Shown piece after piece: positions 23,434 to 32,292 of a DNA stretch of 64,000 nt. The translations under genes were made by a program, and so were the position numbers. This DNA comes from Leptolyngbya sp. PCC 7375 (GTDB taxonomy: Bacteria > Cyanobacteriota > Cyanobacteriia > Phormidesmidales > Phormidesmidaceae). The notes beneath the pieces were generated by a model. The model ran no database searches. It saw nothing but the letters and a program-made list of their open reading frames with translations, and was not told where the DNA came from. The DNA is taken from contig NZ_JH993797.1 of NCBI RefSeq assembly GCF_000316115.1, positions 2,156,486-2,220,485 of the forward strand, in the 5' to 3' direction. Position 1 is the first letter of the stretch. Each line of letters opens with the position of its first letter.

Positions 23434-25946
23434 CCGCCCACTAATGTAAACGCGGCCCAATTAATGGGGGCAGGGTAGTTATCGAGCATTGATAGCATCG
23501 CCTGACGTAAGGCTTGGGCGCTGTCTTCGCCCGCCAAGCGCTGCCCATAGAAGTGGAGCATCAGGGCTGAGGTGGCTTCATCGGGCACTTGCCACAGCGA
23601 AACCATGACGCTGGGTACTCCTGCTGCCAAAAATGAACGCGATAGGCCAACCACGCCATCGCCTGTGATCCGTCCTCGCCCTGTATCACAGGCGCTCAGC
23701 ACCACCAAGTCGGCACTGAGCTGGCTGTCTAAAATCTCTCTAGCGGTTAGAAACCCATCGCCTCCAGGTCCAAGCTGATCATTGTTGCCAGGGGCCAGGG
23801 CCAGTGATCCTTCTAAAGGGTTGGTTTCATTAAAGAACCCGTGGGTGGCCAGGTGAATCAGCCGGGCTGATGACAGTGCTTGCTGAATGGTGGGCTCAGT
23901 AGCTTGATCTCCGATGATGGCCTGGGTGTTGAAGAGATTGGCAATTTGCTTGGCCTCATCCCGTGCGTAGGGTAAAGGCTGTAGGTTGGCTGGCATGGGA
24001 GACGGATCACCTACAATCAGCATATCGTCGGCTTGGGAGAGAGCGTTATTGGTTGGTTGTGCTCCTTGTAAAACTTGGATTGCAGGGGCTGTGAGAATTG
24101 TGTGATGCTCGATTAAATAACTGTTGTCTTCTTGTTGTAGCGCTGGAAAAGGGACTAAAAAAAGCTGTTCTTGCGGTATAAAAAAGATTCTTGCGGTTGG
24201 TTCGCTGGGCAGCAAATCGGCGATGGGGTCAATTAATAAGTCATGCAATTCTTTCCAATCCTGCCGTTGTTGCAGAACAGGGGCAAACGCTGAAGTTGTC
24301 ACCTGATAGACGTCACTCAGGGGGACCACTGGATTGGGCAGGACAAAATCGGGGTGGCTTAGGGTAACGGTTTGAGCCTGGGGATTGATGGCGGTGACTT
24401 CATAGGGGGGCCAATCTGTGGGTTCTCCTTCACGGCGTACCTGATCACCGGGGCGAATTGCTGAAGAACGCAGGCCGCTGCGATCGCGACTTGTCTCAAC
24501 CAAATCTGCGATGGAAATGTCCTTCCCTTTGAGGTCAACCTGCCGAAAATTCACCTTCCCCGTTGGTTGAACTACCCAGATATAAAGGCTTTCCGCAGTT
24601 CCCCGTTGTTTGCCCTGCACCTTAAAACTCGCATCAGGTACTAAGGTATATTCCACCAGGGTTGCTTGCTGCTCTTGGGCAATGGTTTGAATCTCCTGAA
24701 GAGAGAGTTTGGTGGTAGGAATCTGGTCAGAACGCTGGGCCAGTAATTCTACAAATGCCTGGGCCCGTCCCCGTTCAGCAATTTCTAGGGCTGCTTCCGG
24801 TTTGTTTTTGGCTACCAAAATCTGTTGCAACAGATTATAGGTGAGCACATGGGTATCAAATAGCGAGATATTGTACTGATCTTGACTGGGGCGCAGTGCT
24901 TCTAATGTGCGAATAGCGGATCGTAGTGTAGCCTCCGCTTCTGCTAGCCGGTTAGCCCCAAACAGGGCATGGCCTAGATTATTTAGGGTGCGACCCTGGC
25001 GACGTGGATCATCAATGGCGGTTGAAAGGCGAATGCTGCGAGAGTGCAGTTCAATCGCCTGGCCATAGTCATCAAGCTCTTCATAAGCCAGTCCCAATCC
25101 GCTGAGGGCGTCGACTTCCAGACCGGTATTGCCCACGGTGGTTGCCAGGGTCAGGCTTTGCTCGTAGTTTTGGATGGCCTGGTCTAGCTGACCTTGGGCA
25201 TGAAAAGCTGTCCCTAAATTGTTCAAGGCATAGCCGCTGCGCAGACTGTCATTGAGGGATTGGGCAATGGTTAAACTTTGTTGGTAAAGCTCAATGGCTG
25301 CTGGGTACTGTCCTTCTGTGGCGTAGGTAGCGCCTAAGTTGTTCAGGGCGGCACTCTCCTGTAGTGGATTTTCCAGGTCTTTTGCCAGTTCTAGACTGCG
25401 CTGATGTAATTCAATGGCCTGGTCAAAATCCCCCAGGGATTCATGGGCGTTCCCTAAAAGTCCCAGTACCCTTGATTCGCCCAGCTGATCGCCCTGGGCC
25501 TGCATCAGAGTTAGGGCCTGTTGGTAAGTGGCGATCGCATCTAAATACTGCCCCAATGCTCGCTGGGCGATGCCTTGATTTCCTAAAGACTGAGCCTGGA
25601 GCCTGGCAGCCATGGCAGGCTCGTCTATCTGAACTGAGCTGTCTAGAGCCCGGCTAGCTAAGGCAACAGCGGCTCGATTTTGGCCCAGGGCAAGATGGGC
25701 CGCTGCTAACCCATTCAGGGTGGCGGCTTGGTCGGCGGGGCGTTTGTAACGGTCTAGGGCTTGTCGCCAGGTTGCGATCGCAGCCTCATACTGGTGATTC
25801 CCATACTGCTGCCGACCCAGGACAAAAAGCTCAGCAGGACTCTGCGCAAAGGTCACTGCGCTTTGAAATGTAAGTAACAGTCCTAGCAAGATGCCCAGAA
25901 ATAAGCGACCTATCCTCTTGAGCCGCCGGTTAACCAAGAACATCAT
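23430..25946 (-). CDS. Exported TPR-CHAT caspase-like protease
   Basis: An 838-residue protein. A signal peptide or membrane anchor occupies about residues 8-35 (RIGRLFLGILLGLLLTFQSAVTFAQS). About eight TPR units follow (for example QYLDAIATYQQALTLMQAQGD). The C-terminal CHAT domain (about 560-838) has the catalytic pair H702 (IHLATHGFF) and C753 (VLSACDTGRG). CHAT domains are caspase-family cysteine peptidases; TPRs usually bind the partner or substrate. Its ATG overlaps the stop of the upstream TPS haemagglutinin gene by 4 bases (ATGA), so the two are translationally coupled and probably work together. The target is unknown, but the adjacent adhesin is the obvious candidate. A cleavage-competent enzyme is predicted because both catalytic residues are kept. 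Confidence 0.92.
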   Translation of the reverse strand: MMFLVNRRLKRIGRLFLGILLGLLLTFQSAVTFAQSPAELFVLGRQQYGNHQYEAAIATWRQALDRYKRPADQAATLNGLAAAHLALGQNRAAVALASRALDSSVQIDEPAMAARLQAQSLGNQGIAQRALGQYLDAIATYQQALTLMQAQGDQLGESRVLGLLGNAHESLGDFDQAIELHQRSLELAKDLENPLQESAALNNLGATYATEGQYPAAIELYQQSLTIAQSLNDSLRSGYALNNLGTAFHAQGQLDQAIQNYEQSLTLATTVGNTGLEVDALSGLGLAYEELDDYGQAIELHSRSIRLSTAIDDPRRQGRTLNNLGHALFGANRLAEAEATLRSAIRTLEALRPSQDQYNISLFDTHVLTYNLLQQILVAKNKPEAALEIAERGRAQAFVELLAQRSDQIPTTKLSLQEIQTIAQEQQATLVEYTLVPDASFKVQGKQRGTAESLYIWVVQPTGKVNFRQVDLKGKDISIADLVETSRDRSGLRSSAIRPGDQVRREGEPTDWPPYEVTAINPQAQTVTLSHPDFVLPNPVVPLSDVYQVTTSAFAPVLQQRQDWKELHDLLIDPIADLLPSEPTARIFFIPQEQLFLVPFPALQQEDNSYLIEHHTILTAPAIQVLQGAQPTNNALSQADDMLIVGDPSPMPANLQPLPYARDEAKQIANLFNTQAIIGDQATEPTIQQALSSARLIHLATHGFFNETNPLEGSLALAPGNNDQLGPGGDGFLTAREILDSQLSADLVVLSACDTGRGRITGDGVVGLSRSFLAAGVPSVMVSLWQVPDEATSALMLHFYGQRLAGEDSAQALRQAMLSMLDNYPAPINWAAFTLVGG

Positions 25947-28900
25947 GGTTTGCTAGTTACGTTATCTATTGATATATCTGGTGATGATATATCTGATAAT
26001 AGATCGGGTGCCACATCCAATGACTGTTCAATCTGTTCAAGGGTGCTGCTGCTTTGATCTGCTTCCCCATTGTTTTCTTCTAAACAATCCCCCAATAGTT
26101 GGATGACATCGTCCTCCTGAGTTATTTCATCTGCATCACATTCTTCCGCAGTTCCCCGTAGCGCCAGGAGATTTTCAGCATCGCTCTCTGTTGCCACGGT
26201 TTCTCCATCTTCTGTTTCTTCTAAATTATCTGTGTCCGCTGTGGAAAATTCTGGTCCAGACGGCTCCGTTGGCTGAGGTCCGGGTGTCGGCCCCGGACCT
26301 GGCGTTGCTCCCGGATTGCGGCCGGGCACCTCTGGCACAAAGGGTTCATTGAAAAAGGCTGTGGCTAAGCTGCCATCACCTGTTAGCTGGGCAATAGCGC
26401 CATTGGTTCCACTGGCGTCACTGGGAAATTCAGTGTCGCTAAAGAGCGGTGTAAATCCACTCACCGTAGCCTGAAACGATGAACCCTCAGGGTTGATGGT
26501 GATCGTGACATTGTCGGCATCAGGTCCAACAAAAAATGGTGTAGAGGTTACGGCTGCTGTCCCTGAAATGTCGTAATCATCATTGTTCGTGGCTATGCCT
26601 GCGCCTCCATGGCGAATGCGAATACGTCCCTGTTGTCCATTATCTGGACTCGTGGCAACACTGACTGGAATCAAAATCTCAATCTGCTGGCTTAAATCAA
26701 TCTGGCTAAAGGCATCAGCATCAACCTCTTGTAAAAAGGCGATCAGGTCTGCATCTTCAACCGGATTGAGGGTTATTCTGACGGATGCATTGGAGACATC
26801 TGTAGCCTGAAACAGACCTGCTGCAGAGATATCTACGCCACCGCTGCCAGCAGAGATGGTTTCCACCACCGTATTGCCCTCAGTGGATGTGAGCACCACT
26901 GCACTGTCGTTTTGAAACCCGCCACCTGCATTGAGCCGTCCGGTTGTTATTTCACTACCTGTAATTACAATATTGCCGCTATACTGCGCTACGGTATTGA
27001 CATCTCCATTTAGCGTCACCTCACCAGGAGCTGAAAGAATGACTGGCCCCCCATCTGGCTGATTACTACTGGTATCAATGTTGCCAGTGATTGTGATACT
27101 TGCCGGGCTGGTGCCTGCACCCGTTGCTACAAAATCAGTATTGAGATCTGGTAAGCCTAACTGAGGAACATTGGCTGTATTTTGCAGGTTGGTTTCTCCA
27201 GCTCTCAAAATCAAAGCTGGGGTTGTTGCCAAAAGAGAGTTATCAGAAATCAAAGTTGGTACGGGAGACGGATTTTCAACCAGCAGGAATGAGTTGCCAG
27301 ATGAGGGATTCTGTCGCATTAAGCCAATGCTTAAGGTATAGCTGCCATTGGCAGGAATCACAGTAGAAAATGTCTGGGCACCCGTTGACGCATCACTCGG
27401 AGAGATAAAAATCCGTGGGAAGTTTTCAAAGTTGTTGGATGTTGGATTTAAGCCGGGTGAGTCACTGGTTACTAGCTCTGTGGTGCCAGTGCCGGTCAGC
27501 GCCACAAAGGCAAAATCGTCAGCCGTATCAAAATTCCCGGTTAGCCTGGTGACAAAGTTCCAATCAAATGAGACTGTGTCTCCGGCTTCAGCATTAAAGG
27601 TGGTGGTGATGGCGCTGCCTGTACTGGCCGTACCATCGCCTAACCCGTCTAAGCTACTGGCGGGTAACCCTAAAAAGGTTTCTAACTCAGTTTGGGTGGC
27701 TGAATTAGTCCCATTGGCAATGGTGAGCGCTATCTGGGATGGAGCAATATTAGGGCCAAAGCCAAACTGTGACGTTTCAAAGGAAACATCGCCTATGCTT
27801 TCCCAATCCAGGATCTGTGGCAATGTGGTGTCTGGCCCTGTGATTGTGATGTCACCATCGACGGTAATGCTGCCTGTTGCTTCAACCTTCAGCGCAGGCC
27901 CACTGTAGCTACCGAATGAGACATTGCCATCAGCGCTAATAATCGGGTCGTAGAGACTGATAAAGTTTGCGGACTGTTGATCAAGGGTCGTAAACTGAAC
28001 ATCGCCTGCGCTACCAATGTGGGCATCTAAAGAAATCTCACCATCGCTAGCTAGCACCACATTACCTCCGGTAATAGAGGTTTGATCGTGATATAGCGCT
28101 AGGATGTCGATACTCTCATCACCTTGGATGGTTAATCTACCGCCAGCATCCAGGTTGAGGGGCTGTGATGCACTGTCGGTAATATGAATGTGCGCTCCGA
28201 TCAGCGTTGCTGCTTCGGCGGTGTTTACCTGGCTACCAGGGAGATGCAGGTTGTTCTGAGCGACTAGAAGAGCTGTTTGGCCGTTGACTTGGCGCAGGAT
28301 GCTGTCGCCTGGTGCGATCGCAATGTTACCTAAAGCCACATTGCCCTCAGCATCAACGGTAATGGCAGCTGCTTGTTCTGCCATGCCTCCAGTTAATAAA
28401 TCTGCCAGCGAAACCGTTGTACCCCCTCCTAACTCCTCAGGTAATGCTGCAGTGGTTAAGTCTAGTCGCAACAGACCCTCTTGGAGGGCAACTGTCCCTG
28501 AATCTTGGCTCAAGACCTGCACAGCCCCATTAACCGATTGCAAAGACCCTAAGTCAATGACTGTGCCTGCCGCTAACATTAGGCCGCCAGCAACAGATAA
28601 ATCTGCCAGGTTAACGATAGCGCCCGATGCCTCAGAAAACGCTAAACCGCTAGGCGCGCCCCCTAACTCCTGGATTGTATTTTCCCCGGTGATATCGAAC
28701 CATTGATCGCCAAAGCTAAGACCATGGGCCGTAGTTGCTGTAAAGGTAGCGGGTAAATCGAGGCGAGCATTAGGACCAAATAGCACCCCGGCTGGGTTAA
28801 TAATAAATAGATCGGCAGACCCACCCGTAATGGTCAATAGACCATCGATAGTCGAGCTATGACCGCCAGTAACGTGACCAATCACTCTCTGCACAGCTGG

Positions 28901-29167
28901 ATTGGCTAGGAAATCAGCGGTGGCATCTGGGGGGACATTAAACTGCTCAAACCCATAAAATAAGTTTGAACCCGCCTGCTCACCGCCACTAATGGTAATT
29001 TGATCGTTATCAACTTCCACATGAGTAGCACCCTCAGGGATGACTGCCTGAGCTAGCAGGGCATCTGAGATACTTGTTTCGACCTCAGCAACGTCTACCG
29101 GAGAAGCCAGGGGATCTACTAAGGCAATAACGGGGGGCGGGGTCGCCAGGGGAGTGACAAAAACCAT
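25943..29167 (-). CDS. Two-partner-secretion haemagglutinin-like adhesin (TpsA)
   Basis: A 1074-residue protein. The TPS (filamentous haemagglutinin N-terminal) domain lies at about 45-170, with NLFYGFEQFNV, GLLTITGGSADLFIINPAG and LFGPNARLDLPATFTA. A beta-helix-like body follows, with a separate beta domain at about 510-620. The C-terminus has a Pro-Gly linker (about 940-965) and an acidic tail with a Cys pair in TAEECDADE and LLGDCLEEN. An in-frame stop lies seven codons before the ATG, and the N-terminus (MVFVTPLATPPPVIALVDPL) is a poor signal peptide, so export may be unusual or the start has decayed. TPS proteins need a TpsB outer-membrane pore, which is not in the window. Coupled to the CHAT gene downstream. 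Confidence 0.88.
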   Translation of the reverse strand: MVFVTPLATPPPVIALVDPLASPVDVAEVETSISDALLAQAVIPEGATHVEVDNDQITISGGEQAGSNLFYGFEQFNVPPDATADFLANPAVQRVIGHVTGGHSSTIDGLLTITGGSADLFIINPAGVLFGPNARLDLPATFTATTAHGLSFGDQWFDITGENTIQELGGAPSGLAFSEASGAIVNLADLSVAGGLMLAAGTVIDLGSLQSVNGAVQVLSQDSGTVALQEGLLRLDLTTAALPEELGGGTTVSLADLLTGGMAEQAAAITVDAEGNVALGNIAIAPGDSILRQVNGQTALLVAQNNLHLPGSQVNTAEAATLIGAHIHITDSASQPLNLDAGGRLTIQGDESIDILALYHDQTSITGGNVVLASDGEISLDAHIGSAGDVQFTTLDQQSANFISLYDPIISADGNVSFGSYSGPALKVEATGSITVDGDITITGPDTTLPQILDWESIGDVSFETSQFGFGPNIAPSQIALTIANGTNSATQTELETFLGLPASSLDGLGDGTASTGSAITTTFNAEAGDTVSFDWNFVTRLTGNFDTADDFAFVALTGTGTTELVTSDSPGLNPTSNNFENFPRIFISPSDASTGAQTFSTVIPANGSYTLSIGLMRQNPSSGNSFLLVENPSPVPTLISDNSLLATTPALILRAGETNLQNTANVPQLGLPDLNTDFVATGAGTSPASITITGNIDTSSNQPDGGPVILSAPGEVTLNGDVNTVAQYSGNIVITGSEITTGRLNAGGGFQNDSAVVLTSTEGNTVVETISAGSGGVDISAAGLFQATDVSNASVRITLNPVEDADLIAFLQEVDADAFSQIDLSQQIEILIPVSVATSPDNGQQGRIRIRHGGAGIATNNDDYDISGTAAVTSTPFFVGPDADNVTITINPEGSSFQATVSGFTPLFSDTEFPSDASGTNGAIAQLTGDGSLATAFFNEPFVPEVPGRNPGATPGPGPTPGPQPTEPSGPEFSTADTDNLEETEDGETVATESDAENLLALRGTAEECDADEITQEDDVIQLLGDCLEENNGEADQSSSTLEQIEQSLDVAPDLLSDISSPDISIDNVTSKP

Positions 29168-29199
29168 GGAGGCTTGATTTTCAAGTTACCCCAACATTT

Positions 29200-29240
29200 A
29201 TAACCCAAGGTATTTAATTTCGTTGAATACCTTGGGTTAT
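29200..29240 (-). terminator. Long hairpin between secA and the adhesin gene
   Basis: ATAACCCAAGGTATT and its exact complement form a 15-bp stem with an 11-nt loop, 34 bases after the secA stop. No T-run follows, so it may attenuate rather than end secA transcription. It lies in the leader of the adhesin gene. Confidence 0.5.
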
Positions 29241-29273
29241 CACCGGATTTAACTACAAATTTTCAAAAAATTG

Positions 29274-32084
29274 CTACACGACCTCTACATCAATAGGACC
29301 ATCAGTAGCCGCCGCCTGCGGTGGAGGCTGAGGCTGGAACTGGAACATGGTGTAAACCACATTACGACGAATGCCAGTCATCATGTCCAAAAAGACCTCA
29401 TAGCCTTCGCTTTTATATTCAATCAGCGGATCTTTTTGACCATAGCCGCGTAAACCAACCGTTTCGCGCAGGGCGTCCATCTGTTGCAGGTGCTCACGCC
29501 ATAGGGTATCTATCTGCTGCAGAATAAAGAATCGCTCTGCTTCACGCATCAGACCTGGCTTCATCTTGTCCACCTGGCCTTCTTTGATGTCGTAGGCAAT
29601 ATGGACTTGCTCTCTCAGGAAGGTCTTGATTTCTCCCATGGAGAGATTGTCTAATTGGTCAGCAGTTAAGTCTTCGAGCAAGTAGATAAACTCTTTAACT
29701 TTGCCAACAATATTTTCGAGGTCCCATTCTTCTGAAGGCAACTCAGGGTTGATATAGGCATCGACAATGTCATCCATGGTTTGTTCGCCATAGCCGATCA
29801 CCAGTTCCTTGAGCTTGTCGCCCTCTAGCACCCGACGGCGTTCCGCATAGATGGCACGACGCTGGTTATTCATCACCTCGTCGTATTCAAACACCTGCTT
29901 ACGAATGTCGTAGTAGTAGGTTTCTACCTTTTTCTGTGCGCCTTCTAAGGAGCGAGTCAACATCCCCGATTCAATGGGCATGTCTTCCTCTACTCGGAAA
30001 GCATTCATCAGGCCAGCAACACGGTCACCGCCAAAGATACGCAGTAGGTTATCTTCCAAGCTCAAGAAAAACTTAGTGGAACCGGGGTCCCCTTGACGAC
30101 CGGCCCGACCGCGCAACTGGTTGTCTACCCGACGAGACTCATGACGCTCAGTGCCGATTACGTGTAAGCCACCTAACTCAATTACCTTGTCGTGCTCAGT
30201 GTCAGTAAAGGCTTCATATTCAGCCAAAATTAGCTTGTAGACATCCCGTAGCTTCTGAATGGCTGGGTCTTCTGTAGGCGCTTTCTCGGCAGCTGTGGCA
30301 ATTTTATCCTCAGCACCTAGCTCAGATAGACTCTGAGGTCCGTAGGTCTTAACGGCAAAGGCTACCGCATCTTTCAAGGCCTTTTCAGTTTCACTAGACA
30401 GCTCAGTGGGGAAGATTTCAGGCGAAGCCTTCCAGGTTTTTTGTTTCTTACCGTTGCTCTGGAATCCTTTGGCACTGGTTCTACTACCACCGGCGGCGGC
30501 CACCTTGGCCACACCAAATCCTTGTTCATCCTCAGGACGGACAATCTTGGGCATAAAAAATTCTCGGATCTTGAGGCGCGCCATATAATCACTATTCCCG
30601 CCGAGAATAATATCTGTACCCCGTCCTGCCATGTTGGTGGCAATGGTAACCGCGCCACTGCGACCTGCCTGGGCAACAATTTCTGATTCCCGTTCAACGT
30701 TTTCTGGTTTAGCGTTGAGCAGGTTGTGGTCTACATTGAGCTGTTGTAAAAGTCCTGATAGCAGCTCTGACTTTTCAACACTGGTGGTTCCTACCAGAAC
30801 CGGTCGCCCGGTTTCATGCATCTCTGCACATTCCTGGGCGAGCGCTTTCCATTTGGCTGGCTCTGTTTTGTACACAACATCCGATTTATCGTTACGAGCA
30901 ATCGGGCGATTGGTAGGAATAATCGTGACTTCGATATCGTAAATCTTTTCAAATTCAGCTTCTTCTGTCTTAGCCGTACCGGTCATCCCCGATAGCTTGT
31001 CATAGAGCAAGAAGAAGTTTTGGTAAGTGATGGATGCCAAAGTTTGAGTTTCTGGCTGGATAGGCACATGTTCTTTAGCCTCAATGGCTTGGTGCAGACC
31101 ATCACTCCAGCGACGACCCGGCATTACCCGACCAGTGAATTCATCAACAATGACGACTTCATCATTACGAACAATATAGTTAACGTCTTTAACAAATAAT
31201 TCTTTTGCTTTTACGGCGTTAAATACAAAGTGAGCCCAGGGATCTTTGGGATCAAATAAATCCGTGACTTGCAGAAGGTTTTCTGCTTTTTCAAACCCTT
31301 CATCAGTGAGGAGAACGTTACGGGCCTTCTCATCCACCTCGTAGTCCACTTCGGTTTCTAGCTGGCGGGCCAGGTCTGCCGCTCGTTCATATTTTTCTTG
31401 AGGACGATCTACCTGACCTGAAATGATTAGCGGTGTACGGGCCTCATCCACCAAGATGGAGTCCACTTCGTCAATGATACAAAAGTTAAACGGGCGTTGT
31501 ACCACTTCCTCAATGGAAGAGGCCATGTTGTCCCTCAGGTAATCGAAGCCAAACTCGCTATTTGTGCCGTAGGTGATGTCACAAGCATAGTTTTTACGCC
31601 GTTCTGATGGGCTCATGCCCTGCTGAATCAAACCCACTGATAGCCCTAGGAAACGATGAACCTGCCCCATCCATTCGGCGTCGCGGCGAGCCAGGTAGTC
31701 GTTTACTGTAACGATGTGCACACCTTTACCAGATAGGGCATTTAGATATGCAGGTAGGGTGGCTACCAGAGTTTTACCTTCACCCGTCTTCATTTCAGCG
31801 ATCTGGCCATCATGAAGCACCATGCCGCCAATCAGCTGTACGTCATAATGACGCATCCCCAAAACCCGAGTACCCGCCTCACGCACAACGGCAAAAGCTT
31901 CAGTGAGGAGATCATCAAGATCTTCACCATCCTTAAGGCGCTGCCTAAATTCAGCAGTTTTACCCCGCAGTTCCTCATCTGAGAGGGCCTTGATTTCCTC
32001 TTCCAGGAGGGCGATCTCTTTGACGTCAGGTTGATAGCGCTTGAGCTTACGGGCGTTTGGATCGCCTAAAAGTCGTTTCAGCAT
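29274..32084 (-). CDS. secA: Preprotein translocase ATPase SecA
   Basis: The motor ATPase of the Sec translocon. It drives unfolded proteins through SecYEG at the plasma and thylakoid membranes. It has 936 residues, near the normal cyanobacterial length. Walker A-like MKTGEGKTLVATLPAYL is near residue 100, the DEAD-type IIDEVDSILVDEARTPLIIS follows near 208, and the second motor domain carries ATNMAGRGTDIILGG and RGRAGRQGDPGSTKFFLSLED. A large insertion in motor domain 2 (about 520-620) is usual for cyanobacterial and plastid SecA. The zinc-binding C-terminal tail of proteobacterial SecA is absent; the protein ends in a Pro/Gln-rich segment. The assignment is firm. It is divergent from the TPS-CHAT fusion gene. 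Confidence 0.98.
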   Translation of the reverse strand: MLKRLLGDPNARKLKRYQPDVKEIALLEEEIKALSDEELRGKTAEFRQRLKDGEDLDDLLTEAFAVVREAGTRVLGMRHYDVQLIGGMVLHDGQIAEMKTGEGKTLVATLPAYLNALSGKGVHIVTVNDYLARRDAEWMGQVHRFLGLSVGLIQQGMSPSERRKNYACDITYGTNSEFGFDYLRDNMASSIEEVVQRPFNFCIIDEVDSILVDEARTPLIISGQVDRPQEKYERAADLARQLETEVDYEVDEKARNVLLTDEGFEKAENLLQVTDLFDPKDPWAHFVFNAVKAKELFVKDVNYIVRNDEVVIVDEFTGRVMPGRRWSDGLHQAIEAKEHVPIQPETQTLASITYQNFFLLYDKLSGMTGTAKTEEAEFEKIYDIEVTIIPTNRPIARNDKSDVVYKTEPAKWKALAQECAEMHETGRPVLVGTTSVEKSELLSGLLQQLNVDHNLLNAKPENVERESEIVAQAGRSGAVTIATNMAGRGTDIILGGNSDYMARLKIREFFMPKIVRPEDEQGFGVAKVAAAGGSRTSAKGFQSNGKKQKTWKASPEIFPTELSSETEKALKDAVAFAVKTYGPQSLSELGAEDKIATAAEKAPTEDPAIQKLRDVYKLILAEYEAFTDTEHDKVIELGGLHVIGTERHESRRVDNQLRGRAGRQGDPGSTKFFLSLEDNLLRIFGGDRVAGLMNAFRVEEDMPIESGMLTRSLEGAQKKVETYYYDIRKQVFEYDEVMNNQRRAIYAERRRVLEGDKLKELVIGYGEQTMDDIVDAYINPELPSEEWDLENIVGKVKEFIYLLEDLTADQLDNLSMGEIKTFLREQVHIAYDIKEGQVDKMKPGLMREAERFFILQQIDTLWREHLQQMDALRETVGLRGYGQKDPLIEYKSEGYEVFLDMMTGIRRNVVYTMFQFQPQPPPQAAATDGPIDVEVV

Positions 32085-32292
32085 GTCTGGGCAGTAAACG
32101 GCGAGTGTGGGTACTATACCCCGATACCTATCTTATCTAGATATCCTAAGCCGATAAACCCCCTACTTGGGGACGGTTTACCTCACTCGTAAATAGGTTG
32201 ATTTTGATTGTGTCAAGGCTGTGCTCAATAGCGCCATAGTTTCAGACACTGTGGCAAGCTAGGTCGAGGGTGCTCTGTAGGAGTGAAAGCAA

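Noticed and set aside
27348..27908. 186-codon plus-strand frame inside the TPS adhesin gene
   Set aside because: Lies wholly antisense to a well-supported gene; Val/Pro/Ser-rich composition is a by-product of the opposite strand's codon use, with no domain or signal.
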